From: Anaerolineae bacterium | Lineage (GTDB): Bacteria; Chloroflexota; Anaerolineae; UBA4142; SHND01 | Length of the DNA stretch: 58,199 nucleotides | Direction: 5' to 3' | NCBI GenBank assembly: GCA_020851635.1 | Contig: JADZCJ010000124.1 | Location: 1-58,199 of the forward strand | Shown: piece after piece, positions 27,101 to 34,525 of the stretch | Position numbering within the stretch: the first letter of the stretch is position 1 | How the letters are laid out: the number at the start of each line of letters is the position of its first letter | Position numbers and translations under genes: made by a program | Notes under the pieces: model-generated | What the model saw: only the letters and a program-made list of their open reading frames with translations | What the model was told of the DNA's origin: nothing | The model's database searches: none

Positions 27101-27646
27101 GCGCGCGAGATAGCTGTATGCCGTGTCCCACGAGACGGGCAGCAGTTCGTCTGATCCGCGCGCGTCGAACTTGAATTTGGTCTTGTTCGCCGCGTCCAGC
27201 TCGGGAAAACCCGCATCCGCCCATTCCTGCCAACCCTTGCGCATCAACGGACCCTTGAGCCGGTGGGGACCATACAAGCGACGATGAAAGGTCTGCCCCT
27301 TTTTGCAGCCGCGCGGGTGCCAGTGCGGAGTTGCCGTATTGCCATAGAGGTCGGCATACTTGGCTACGTCATAATTCGGCTCTGCGCGCAGGATGATGCC
27401 ATTGCGCACAAAAGCGCGCATCCGGCACGCATGCGTGTCATTCGGCGAACAGACAAAGGCAAAAGACGAGTCGTAGCGATATTGATCGCGATAAATCTTT
27501 TCCCACGCGCGATCGGGATACTCTGACAGCGGATTGCCCACCGAGATTGGCTCGAGCAATTTGATGTCGAGGTCGGCGAATGGCAGGGTGATGACTGCAG
27601 CCGCAGAAAGCTTGAGAAACGAGCGACGCGAGAGATTATAAGACAT
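24197..27646 (-). CDS. Tat-exported molybdopterin oxidoreductase catalytic subunit (NxrA/pNarG-like)
   Basis: 1149 residues; GGAG lies seven bases before the ATG. The N-terminus has a twin-arginine signal (SRRSFLKLSAAAVITLPF, residues 6-23). The cluster region has C66, Asp70, C74 and C114 in the spacing where NarG has His-x3-Cys-x3-Cys and a later Cys. NYTWHGDQAPGHP (268-280) holds Asp274, the expected aspartate molybdenum ligand of type II enzymes. Length, the HWHPRGCKKGQTFHRRLYGP block and the association with an EB_dh subunit point to the periplasmic nitrate reductase/nitrite oxidoreductase branch, not cytoplasmic NarG. It would oxidise nitrite or reduce nitrate (or chlorate, selenate or similar) outside the membrane with bis-MGD. 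Direction and substrate cannot be read from sequence. Confidence 0.85.
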   Translation of the reverse strand: MSYNLSRRSFLKLSAAAVITLPFADLDIKLLEPISVGNPLSEYPDRAWEKIYRDQYRYDSSFAFVCSPNDTHACRMRAFVRNGIILRAEPNYDVAKYADLYGNTATPHWHPRGCKKGQTFHRRLYGPHRLKGPLMRKGWQEWADAGFPELDAANKTKFKFDARGSDELLPVSWDTAYSYLARGMVAIAKRYSGKAGAELLLRQGYPPEMVEAMGEAGTRTFKCRGGMGLLGVIGKYGMYRFANTLALLDEKVRGVSEEEALGGRNWSNYTWHGDQAPGHPFTTGLQASDEDFNDLRNSLLHIQCGKNLVENKMPESHFFIEAMERGAKIVAITPEYSPPATKADYWIPIRPETDTALFLGVTRWLMDNRRYDEDFVTRFTDFPLLVRADNLKRLSASDVFPDYKLGLEADSYSFKTQGLTQEQYEVLGDYVVRDAKRGELVAVTRGDVGEQLTQKGITPELDWSGQVQLADGSQVEVLTLWVMYKEHLKDYDLDTVAEITHAPKPLIERLANDIATIQPAAIHIGEGINHWFHATLANRAQFLPLMLTGNIGKLGAGCYTWAGNYKSALFQGSPETGPGFKGWVAEDPFHMTLDASAPGKEIHAHAYSRDEEPAYWNHSERPLIVETPRYGRKVFTGKTHMPTPTKVQFVTNVNLLNNAKHHYEMIKNVNPNLELIITTDIEMTATVEYADFALAANSWAEFETLEITASCSNPFLQIWKGGIQPLYDTRDDSRILAEVAQAIGKEIGDSRFSDYWKFIHEGKPDVYIQRLLDSSLTTSGYKLEDIMAGKYGEPGAALMLFRTYPRVPFWEQIHDSVPFYTATGRLDAYCDIPEAIEYGENMISHREGPEATPYLPNVIVSTSRFLKPDDYGIPQDALGWEERTVRNIAMSWDKVKGTQNPLWAKGYSFYCLTPKTRHRVHSSWSTVDWTIILDSNFGDPYRMDKRLPGPGDHQLHINPQAAKDLGIEDGDYVYLDANPADRPYIGWKPDDPFYKVSRLMLRAKYNPAYPYHIVMLKHSPFMATERSVRAHETRPDGLAMSEGTGYQANLRYGSQQSVTRDWSMPMHQTDTLFHKQKTGMQFIFGGEADNHALNTVPKETLVKVTKAEDGGLDGKGKWEAVETGFTPGHENEFMTKYLSGGAIEVKRLA

Positions 27647-27699
27647 GGGTATCTCCGAGAAATGGTGCCGTGACAGGTGATGGATTCACAAAGACAGTG

Positions 27700-28104
27700 T
27701 CACCGCTCACTCTGACGCGGCGCCAACGAATCCTTTTTTGGCAGTTCCGTCAAAGCATGAATCAATTCGGCGGGACGCGCATCAATCTGTTTGCATGTGA
27801 TCAAGAGCAGGGTGTCGGCGGCGAGGTCGGCGCGAATGAGCGGAATATTGGGAAATTGCACGAGCAATTGCTCCCAATGGCGCGCGGTCGTTTCATTTGG
27901 AGACGGGGGCACGCGCTCATCTTCGGAACCGGACGCGCTCGCCACAATGATCGCTTCGGGACATGTTTCAAGGATATGCGCCAGCGCCGCCCGCGGCGTT
28001 GGCGCACAGCCGACGACCCGCACGGTCGGGCTGTTGGCAAACATCCCCGCCAGCGTGTCGGCAAAAATAGAGTCCCCGACGATAAATAGTCCCCGCGCAT
28101 CCAC
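27700..28104 (-). CDS. Degenerate receiver-like protein upstream of the molybdoenzyme
   Basis: 134 residues resembling a CheY-like fold: a first strand GLFIVGDS, helix FADTLAGMFAN, strand VRVVGCAP, helix RAALAHILETC and strand EAIIVASASG. The phospho-acceptor Asp expected after the third strand is replaced by Ala/Ser, and no conserved late Lys is visible, so it is a pseudo-receiver at best. It is transcribed toward the catalytic subunit with a 53-bp gap and may be the first gene of that operon. It might sense or bind a regulator without phosphorylation. The family is uncertain and function is unknown. Confidence 0.5.
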   Translation of the reverse strand: MDARGLFIVGDSIFADTLAGMFANSPTVRVVGCAPTPRAALAHILETCPEAIIVASASGSEDERVPPSPNETTARHWEQLLVQFPNIPLIRADLAADTLLLITCKQIDARPAELIHALTELPKKDSLAPRQSER

Positions 28105-28164
28105 GCCATGAGCATAGAGCTGTCGCCGGACAATTTCTATCCGTCATGTTTGGCACAAAGAATG

Positions 28165-28190
28165 AAAAAAGAGCGATCCGCGATCGCTCT
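28165..28190 (-). terminator. Intrinsic terminator after the NarL-like gene
   Basis: Perfect 9-bp stem: AGAGCGATC (28170-28178) with GATCGCTCT (28182-28190), a three-base loop, and a T run on the minus strand (28165-28170). It ends the NarXL-like transcript 93 bp after the response regulator stop and separates it from the molybdoenzyme operon. Confidence 0.9.
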
Positions 28191-28282
28191 TGGGGCTGCA
28201 AGAACTAGTGCAAAAATATTCTGAAATTGCCGGTTGCGTCCGGCATCGGCTGTCTGCCGGGAGGATCGCAAGACAAACGGGA

Positions 28283-28948
28283 TTATCCGTTTGCCACGAG
28301 ACCCCCTTGCGCCGCCAGCCGGGCGGCGTGTCTTCGATTTACGGCATGCAGCTTGCTCAAAATACTCCGCACATGGCTCTTGACCGTATACACGCTCAGT
28401 GACAACTGCGCGGCAATCTCTTTGTCACTCGCGCCCGCTGCGACGAGGTTCAGCACCTGGCGTTCGCGCGGCGAAAGATCGGACGAATCCGTTTCGGGCG
28501 CTGCGCCGGGCGACGTCCGCGAAATACGCGCAAATTCGTCAACCAGGCGCGCGGCGAGTCTGGGCGGCAGCGCCGCGTCACCCGCCAGCACATGCCGCAC
28601 CGACCGCAGAAACTCTGCCGCGTTTGTGTTTTTGAGCAGATAGCCGCTCGCTCCGGCTTTGATCGCTTCGAACAGTTTGTCGTCTTCGTCGTGCACCGTC
28701 AGCATCAGTATTCGCGCGCCCGGGATTTCCGCGCAAATGAGGCGCGTGGATTCCAAACCGTCACAGATCGGCATTTTTATGTCCATCACGATCAATTCGG
28801 GGTGGAGCGCGCGGGCGAGCGCAAACGCTTCCAGCCCATCCGACGCCTGCCCCACAACCTCCAAATCGGCTTGCGCGTTCACCAGACCCGCCAGCCCCGC
28901 GCGAAAGAGCTCGTGGTCGTCGCACAACAAAATACTCGAGCGTTTCAT
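28283..28948 (-). CDS. NarL/FixJ-type response regulator
   Basis: 221 residues from the ATG at 28946-28948, one base after the kinase stop; the open frame continues upstream only through the kinase gene. The receiver has DD near 10-11, phospho-acceptor Asp56 (LIVMDIKMP) and the late Lys in YLLKNTN. The LuxR-type helix-turn-helix occupies about 150-215, with LSPRERQVLNLVAAGASDKE followed by YTVKSHVRSIL. Paired with a NarX-like kinase and adjacent to a nitrate/nitrite-type molybdoenzyme operon, it most likely controls that operon in response to nitrate, nitrite or redox state. Target sites are not identified. Confidence 0.88.
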   Translation of the reverse strand: MKRSSILLCDDHELFRAGLAGLVNAQADLEVVGQASDGLEAFALARALHPELIVMDIKMPICDGLESTRLICAEIPGARILMLTVHDEDDKLFEAIKAGASGYLLKNTNAAEFLRSVRHVLAGDAALPPRLAARLVDEFARISRTSPGAAPETDSSDLSPRERQVLNLVAAGASDKEIAAQLSLSVYTVKSHVRSILSKLHAVNRRHAARLAAQGGLVANG

Positions 28949-28949
28949 T

Positions 28950-30797
28950 TCAACAGGTCTCCAGTGGAAACCGCGCGGCAATGCGCGTCCCTTTTCCCGG
29001 CGCCGAAAACACCTCAAGCCGTCCGCCACAACGCTCGGCGCGCGTGCGCATTATCGCGAGACCGAGGTGGTGTCCGCTGTCCAACCTCTGCGGGTCAAAA
29101 CCACAGCCGTCGTCCTCGATACAAAACTGCGCGTCGCCCCCCATGCATGTCGCGCACACGCTTATGTGTTGCGCTCGCGCATGACGGTATGTATTCGCAA
29201 GCGCTTCGCGGACAATATGAACGACCTGCGTTTGAACGACCGGCGCGAGCAAGAGCGCGCCCTCCTGCACTTGCAGTTCGACGGTGGGCGCACGGTCCCG
29301 GCTCTGCGCCTCGACACATTCCCGCAGCCGCTGCGCGAAATCTTGACCGTTCGGCGGCGGCTCACGCAAGCCGACGAGGGCGGCGCGCACTTGCAAATAG
29401 GCGCTGTTGATCGCCGCACGCGCGCCGCCGAGCTCTGCTGCCGAGCGCGCGTCCTTTCCCGCCGCGAGCAGCTCCTGGGCATGTTCGACCTTGAGATTCA
29501 AGAACCCCAGGGTCTGGGCAAGATTGTCGTGCAGGTCGGCGGCGAGACTCTGCCGTTCGGCAAGCGCAGCGTTCTGTTCGGCTTGCAATTTGCCGCTTTC
29601 GATCAAGCGCGCGTTGGCAATGGCGACGGCAGCTGAATTGGCGAGCAGGGTCAAGGCGCGAGCTTCATCGGTCGAGAATGGCTCTGCCGTATCGCGCAGC
29701 ACACACAGCGCGCCCAGCGTCTCTTTGCCCGCGCGGAGCGGCGCGGCGGCGCAGTTGCCCGGCGCGCGCGCACGCAAGAACGCGCACGACGCGCACTCGG
29801 CGCTTTCGAGGACCGTTGTCCCGCCCAGCACACACAGCGCAAACCCGCGATCCGACGCCTGACGAAATTCTCTCGAAAGCGCGCCGTTCCCGCTGGTCGC
29901 TTTGAGGACTAGGTCGCCCGCATCCGATTCGAGCAGACACACCGCAGCGGCGCGTGCGCGGGTGAGCGCGCGCGCACGCGCTGTAACGGAATCAAACAGC
30001 GCGCCGAGGTCCAGTTCGGCGACGATTGCCTGACTCAGCTCGAACGCGGCATCCAATTCCTGCGTGCGCTGCGCCACGCGCGCTTCGAGGTGGTCTCGCG
30101 CGGCGACCGTTTCAACGCGCATCGCGTCGAACGCGCGCGCCAACGCGCCGATCTCATCCTCACCCATCGGGGCAACAGCCGCTGCAAGTTCACCTCCTGC
30201 GATCCTTTGCGCGGCAGAGTCGAGCCGCGCGAGCCGCTCGACAATCTGTGTCTTGGTGAGGTGATAGCCGAATGCCAGCACAGCCAGCGCGCCGATGAGC
30301 GACGCAAATTGAATCAGTTGCAGCTGTGCGATTTTAGTCTGTGCCTGCGCCTCGAACGCGCTGACGATGGCGTCGAGTTCGACGAGAATTTGCGGCGCGG
30401 TCCTCTCTAGCGCGGCGGTATCCCGGGCGACGAGCGCGGCGCGCAAGACGTTCCATGTTTCGTAAACGTCGTCGAGTTGCCCGCGCAGCGCGGCGGGGGC
30501 GGCGGCGAGCGTGACATTGCGCCCCTGCGCGTCCGTCGTGGCTCCGCCATCACGCAGCGCGTGCCACGTCTGCTCAAAGCGCCGGATCGAGGTATCGAGT
30601 TCGGGGGTGTCGGCTTGAGCGAGCGCCAGCCACGTCATCCTTTGGGTGAGCATACGCTGGCGTCCCGCGAGATTGATTACGAGCGCGTCCGTCCGCTGCG
30701 AATCGAGCGCCCACAAGGTCGCGCCGACAGAGACCAGCACGAGGGCGACAAACGCGAGGAATAACAGACCCAATTTTGCGCGCAGGGTGACGGACAT
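28950..30797 (-). CDS. NarX-like sensor histidine kinase with Cys-containing GAF domain
   Basis: 615 residues: transmembrane helix about 9-30, a PilJ/NIT-type periplasmic sensor with LVINLAGRQRMLTQRMTWLA (39-58), the P-box-like segment seen in NarX/NarQ; second helix about 162-180; HAMP (about 181-235) and coiled coil to 260; GAF-like domain 260-395 with Cys at 287, 322, 335, 338, 349 and 365; HisKA_3 with His423 (LAADLHDNLAQTLG); and an HATPase_c domain (REALANTYRHARA near 523, DDGCGFD near 555). It should sense nitrate or nitrite outside the cell and phosphorylate the adjacent regulator. The cluster of cysteines recalls the Cys-rich central module of NarX and may add a redox or Fe-S input. 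Confidence 0.85.
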   Translation of the reverse strand: MSVTLRAKLGLLFLAFVALVLVSVGATLWALDSQRTDALVINLAGRQRMLTQRMTWLALAQADTPELDTSIRRFEQTWHALRDGGATTDAQGRNVTLAAAPAALRGQLDDVYETWNVLRAALVARDTAALERTAPQILVELDAIVSAFEAQAQTKIAQLQLIQFASLIGALAVLAFGYHLTKTQIVERLARLDSAAQRIAGGELAAAVAPMGEDEIGALARAFDAMRVETVAARDHLEARVAQRTQELDAAFELSQAIVAELDLGALFDSVTARARALTRARAAAVCLLESDAGDLVLKATSGNGALSREFRQASDRGFALCVLGGTTVLESAECASCAFLRARAPGNCAAAPLRAGKETLGALCVLRDTAEPFSTDEARALTLLANSAAVAIANARLIESGKLQAEQNAALAERQSLAADLHDNLAQTLGFLNLKVEHAQELLAAGKDARSAAELGGARAAINSAYLQVRAALVGLREPPPNGQDFAQRLRECVEAQSRDRAPTVELQVQEGALLLAPVVQTQVVHIVREALANTYRHARAQHISVCATCMGGDAQFCIEDDGCGFDPQRLDSGHHLGLAIMRTRAERCGGRLEVFSAPGKGTRIAARFPLETC

Positions 30798-30866
30798 CTT
30801 GGCGCCTCAAACCTACGGTCAATCCGAAATAACATCCAGCATACCGCCAAGTCGGCATCAAACAAC

Positions 30867-30895
30867 GGGACATATGTCCCTTGATGCGCGGGACA
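30867..30895. promoter_or_regulatory. Palindromic candidate operator upstream of the NarX-like gene
   Basis: GGGACATATGTCCC (30867-30880) is a perfect 14-bp palindrome located 70 bp before the kinase ATG, and a third GGGACA half-site begins at 30890. Three half-sites in 29 bp suggest a binding site for a dimeric regulator. The regulator is unknown; no second copy of the palindrome was noticed in the window. Confidence 0.35.
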
Positions 30896-30952
30896 ATTTA
30901 CATCGCCGGTGACAGGATGATAGCTGCTCGTCCGACACACTACCCGGCAATT

Positions 30953-32275
30953 TCACCGCAGAGTCAGCCCTTTTTCTTCCCGTTCGGACGCCCGGGTTTG
31001 ATTTAGCCACAGACCCACACTCTTGGGCTGCATCGTTTCATTTACCACATCCAGCAATTCGTTCGTCAATTTCTCAAGGTCTGTTTCATCGCGCACGGTC
31101 TCGGAAAATTTCTGCAGCACTTGCCGCGCGTCATATTTTTTGCGATAGAACCGCTTGTCAATCATCGCCTGCACGCGATTGCGCAGCGGCACAAAGAGCG
31201 CGGCGATGGCAAGCGTCGAAAGCACAGTGACCAGCTCGGAACGCTGATTGCTGATGGTCGCAAAAAGTTGTTGCAGCAGAATCACCGAGCCGAAATATAC
31301 GATCGCCAGCAGCGCCGCCACGAGCGCATAGGTCAACGTCTTGCGAATGATGACATCAATGTCCCACAGACGATAGCGCACGATGGCGATCCCAATCGAA
31401 AGCGGCAAAAATAGGAACGTCAGGTTGGCGAGAAAGTAGATCAAGTCCGCCGTCACGCCGACCGCCGGATTGAATTCTGCGACCGGCAGAAGGAGATAGG
31501 TCAGCATGCTCGTCATCAAGAGAAGGAGCACGATCATTGCCAACGCATAGATGAGCCATTTTGTTTGCTGTTTTTGCAGCGGCGTCGAGTAATGCCGATA
31601 GCGCCACACCTGCGCATACAGACTCCCTCCAAAGATAATCAGTCCTCCGACGCTGACAAACACAAGGAGCGGGCCCTCCGCCGCGCCAAATTGGGCGGGA
31701 AACAAACCAAACCCAAAACTAAAGCAAAACCCAAAGAGCGCGACCCAGCGACTCCAGCCCGGCACAAAGCGCCCATCCGGAAAAAGCGCCAGAAACGCGC
31801 CAAGAAACCCCCACGAAAATAGATTGTTGACAAGATACGTAACATGAAAAAGCGTCGGGGCAGTTGCCCAGCTCGCGGCGAATTCGACTGACAGCGGATA
31901 GGCGATTTCGCCTCCGAACGCGATCAGCAGAATGGAGGCGAACCAAGCCATCCGTTCGTTCGGGCGCCAAAGATAGATCAACATCCCGACCGCAAAATAG
32001 CAAACAAAACTTAACCCCATAAAAGCGGCGTGAAACCAAAAATAATTCTCGTTCGTCCACCCCAACCGGCTCAATCCATCGGCGAGGCGCGCGGGGAGGT
32101 TTTCGGAAAATCGGCGCGTCAGGAAAATCATCAAAACAAAGGTGAGAATACTGTTCAGAGCGATGACCATCCATAGCGCGCGCATCCACGGCAGCCACCT
32201 GGGATTTAGAGTGGCGACGGATTCACGAAGGTTGGGAACAGACCCGATGCTTGCGGATTTCATTCGATTGCTCAA
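30953..32275 (-). CDS. Multi-helix sensor-like membrane protein without kinase domain
   Basis: 440 residues with about nine transmembrane segments between 30 and 350, then a short cytoplasmic region. The segment RYRLWDIDVIIRKTLTYALV (about 300-320) followed by a helix pair and VPLRNRVQAMIDKRFYRKKYDA is a pattern common in Chloroflexota sensor proteins, where histidine kinase, GAF or cyclase domains usually follow. Here only a coiled linker with DETDLEKLTNELLDVVNETMQPKS and a 15-residue tail remain, so it lacks any obvious output module. It may act as a stand-alone signalling partner or be a truncated receptor. The downstream NarX-like gene lies 155 bp away on the same strand. Confidence 0.65.
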   Translation of the reverse strand: MSNRMKSASIGSVPNLRESVATLNPRWLPWMRALWMVIALNSILTFVLMIFLTRRFSENLPARLADGLSRLGWTNENYFWFHAAFMGLSFVCYFAVGMLIYLWRPNERMAWFASILLIAFGGEIAYPLSVEFAASWATAPTLFHVTYLVNNLFSWGFLGAFLALFPDGRFVPGWSRWVALFGFCFSFGFGLFPAQFGAAEGPLLVFVSVGGLIIFGGSLYAQVWRYRHYSTPLQKQQTKWLIYALAMIVLLLLMTSMLTYLLLPVAEFNPAVGVTADLIYFLANLTFLFLPLSIGIAIVRYRLWDIDVIIRKTLTYALVAALLAIVYFGSVILLQQLFATISNQRSELVTVLSTLAIAALFVPLRNRVQAMIDKRFYRKKYDARQVLQKFSETVRDETDLEKLTNELLDVVNETMQPKSVGLWLNQTRASEREEKGLTLR

Positions 32276-32337
32276 TTCGCCCTTGTTTCACTCGCGCATC
32301 GAACCAGCTGCGCCGTGGCGGGCGCTGCGCGGCAGGA

Positions 32338-32721
32338 TCATTTGCGCAAGTTCTGTTCGCCGTCCATCCAGGCGACCTGACTATTGAGCGTGCGGATGCG
32401 CGCGGACATTTTTTCGAGGAGATTGAACGCGAGCGTCGGGTCAACCGTGATTTGACGCAGCAAACCCTTTTTGTCCACCGTCAGCACGCGCGCATTCGTG
32501 AGCGCGCGCACCGTCGCGCCGCGCGGCTGTTTCTCAAACACGCACATCTCGCCAAAAAAATCGCCGGGGCCCAACAGCCCCAGCATGCTCTCCTGTCCAT
32601 CCTGTTCGATTGTCGCCGCGACCTGTCCCTCTTGTACGACAAACATGCAATCGCCCGTTTCGCCCTGCCGCACAATGACCGTCCCCGCTTCATACTCTTT
32701 GCCCAGCGCCCCTTTGTCCAT
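32338..32721 (-). CDS. Single-domain cyclic-nucleotide-binding protein
   Basis: 127 residues forming one CNB domain: VIVRQGETGDCMFVVQEGQV near 15-35, and the phosphate-binding cassette FGEMCVFEKQPRGATVRAL near 60-78, which has the Glu and the Arg-Ala-Thr expected of cAMP-binding members. There is no helix-turn-helix and no enzymatic domain, so it would act by binding a partner. CNB-only proteins often sit beside transporters or redox proteins. It lies between a flavoprotein gene and the sensor-like membrane protein, all same strand with about 60-bp gaps. The C-terminal helix (FNLLEKMSARIRTLNSQ) could mediate dimerisation. Confidence 0.8.
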   Translation of the reverse strand: MDKGALGKEYEAGTVIVRQGETGDCMFVVQEGQVAATIEQDGQESMLGLLGPGDFFGEMCVFEKQPRGATVRALTNARVLTVDKKGLLRQITVDPTLAFNLLEKMSARIRTLNSQVAWMDGEQNLRK

Positions 32722-32778
32722 GATGACCCCCGTAAAAACTCGAACGACAATGTCGCGCGTGCCGCGTTCAGCCGCGCC

Positions 32779-34188
32779 CTATTGATTCCCGCTCTCTAAT
32801 GCGCTCTGTGTTGGGCGTGAGACGTCTTGGCGTCCCACAAGACAAACCGCCATATTCCAAGCCAGGTTCGACCAGAATACAGGATGCAGAGTTCGCTTGA
32901 ACACATCCCCATACGGCGCGCTCCCCGTAAACATGTCCCACAGCACCATGCTCATCCCGCCGTGCGCGGTGGGCGGACGTTTTTGTTCCTCCATCGCCAT
33001 TCGCAAAATCGCGCGCCGCGAAAAACGAAAGCGTTGGATTTGGCGCACCACCGCAAACATAAACTTGCCCAAATTGTTGTCCGATTCCATCGCGCGGCAG
33101 AATGCGCCGTAATGTTTCGCCAAATCCTCGCGCGCAATGCCGTGAAAAACGACGTTGGTCGAAGCCGCTTTTGCCGCGCGATACGCCGCGCCGATGCCAT
33201 CTTTATAGAGTCGCGTTACCCCGCTGTCGCCGACAAAGACGATGCGGTCACCATACGGCTGCGCGCTGCCCGCCAGATTGATGCGCGGTCCGCACCAGCA
33301 CGCAATCTTGTCAAACTCAAAACCGGGCGGCATACACTGTTTCACGGCGGGGTCCGCCATGAACGCATCCACCGTCGCGTTGTCAATGTCCTCTCCCAAC
33401 AACGCCAACGTGACATATTCGCCCTTGGGCACAATCGCGGCAAATTCGATATTGGGTAGTGTCGGCAAAAAGGCGTGGAATGAGGCGCCGATATATTTCT
33501 CGATCGCCTGGTCGCCCAGATAGTATTCACGAATATGCGCTTTGGTTGTGCGCGGCATGTCATAGCCGATATTCAATTCCTGAAATACCTTCAAGAGCGC
33601 GGTATTTACCCCGGTGGTGACGGCGACAAAATCATACGTTTGGCTTTTGCCATCCTGCGTCTTGAGCGTCAGTCGCCGCTCCGCCAAAGGAATAGTCGCG
33701 GGGTCCGCGTCCCACTCGACCTTGTTCACCCGCGCGCGAATGTGCTTGGCTCCCTTGTCTCGCGCGAGGTTCATCAGGTAGCCGTCCAGCGAGTCCCATT
33801 TGACATCTTTGACATCGCGCGGACCACTGCCGCGAAAGGTTGCGCCGATTCTTGCCTCGCGCCGCGAGGAATCAATGCGGACCGCGCCGACATCCATATA
33901 CAACACATACGAATCTATCCCGCGCTGCACCACGCTCGGCGGAAAATTGATGCCCTCTGCCGCCATGTTTTGCACCAGCGATTCCGACACAATGCCCGCG
34001 CACATGTTACACCCCGGCGGACCGACCAACGAAAAATCGCGCGGTTCATAAATGTCCACTTCAAGGTCCAACCCAACGCGGTCCGCCAACATCAGGGTGA
34101 AATAGGCAAAGAACGACCCTGCCGGTCCGCCGCCGATCACGGCAATGCGGGAACCATCCTGGAGTTTCAGATCACCTGGCTTGGCCAT
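32779..34188 (-). CDS. FAD-dependent oxidoreductase, geranylgeranyl reductase-like
   Basis: 469 residues. The N-terminal Rossmann fold has IAVIGGGPAGSFFAYF (about 14-29) and an acidic end-of-strand (DIYEPRDF near 45). A CxxC pair in GPPGCNMCAGIV (about 56-66) resembles the cysteine motif of archaeal-type geranylgeranyl reductases. GDRIVFVGDSGVTRLYKDGIG (about 321-341) is the second flavin-binding motif. The family includes geranylgeranyl reductases, halogenases and other p-hydroxybenzoate hydroxylase-like enzymes; the substrate here is unknown. A role in reduced lipid or quinone chains is possible. The long C-terminal region, rich in aromatic and Met residues, may contact the membrane. It precedes the CNB-protein gene by 57 bp. 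Confidence 0.7.
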   Translation of the reverse strand: MAKPGDLKLQDGSRIAVIGGGPAGSFFAYFTLMLADRVGLDLEVDIYEPRDFSLVGPPGCNMCAGIVSESLVQNMAAEGINFPPSVVQRGIDSYVLYMDVGAVRIDSSRREARIGATFRGSGPRDVKDVKWDSLDGYLMNLARDKGAKHIRARVNKVEWDADPATIPLAERRLTLKTQDGKSQTYDFVAVTTGVNTALLKVFQELNIGYDMPRTTKAHIREYYLGDQAIEKYIGASFHAFLPTLPNIEFAAIVPKGEYVTLALLGEDIDNATVDAFMADPAVKQCMPPGFEFDKIACWCGPRINLAGSAQPYGDRIVFVGDSGVTRLYKDGIGAAYRAAKAASTNVVFHGIAREDLAKHYGAFCRAMESDNNLGKFMFAVVRQIQRFRFSRRAILRMAMEEQKRPPTAHGGMSMVLWDMFTGSAPYGDVFKRTLHPVFWSNLAWNMAVCLVGRQDVSRPTQSALESGNQ

Positions 34189-34525
34189 GTCGTTACCTTT
34201 TTCCCATCTTCCGGCGGTCGCCCGTAAGGATTCGTAAATTTACAATTTCCCGAATTTGCTTGAATGAGCCAGATACTGGAAAACGCGAATCCTCGCGAAT
34301 CATTACGAATTTACGCGAATTCTATTTTGTCCCAAGCATTTTGTGGAGATTCGTGCAAGCCGCAGTTTGGCGAACGATTCGCGCCGATTCGCGTTCCAGG
34401 GACTAACCCCGGTTTCCGTTTCGGCAAGCAAGTTATACTTGTACGAACCCCAAGAGACGCTGCAAACGACCCGGAGCGTGGCATGCTTTTGCAGCACACG
34501 CCCCGGGACCGTTACCACAAATCGT
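34189..34525. other. 337-bp gap with degenerate CGCGAATT-type repeats
   Basis: No gene is visible. The stretch 34210-34410 contains many imperfect copies of ATTCGCGAATT, ACGAATTTACGCGAAT and GATTCGCGCCGATTCGCG, which can fold in many ways. Similar wording recurs near 52329-52348 (ATTCGCGCCGATCCGCG), so it is probably a dispersed degenerate repeat. The promoter of the flavoprotein gene must lie here, but I cannot pick a convincing one. Confidence 0.5.

Noticed and set aside
27670-27703. GTGACA/TGTCAC inverted repeat before the catalytic subunit gene
   Set aside because: Only six bases per arm with 22 between, overlapping the end of the upstream gene; expected by chance.
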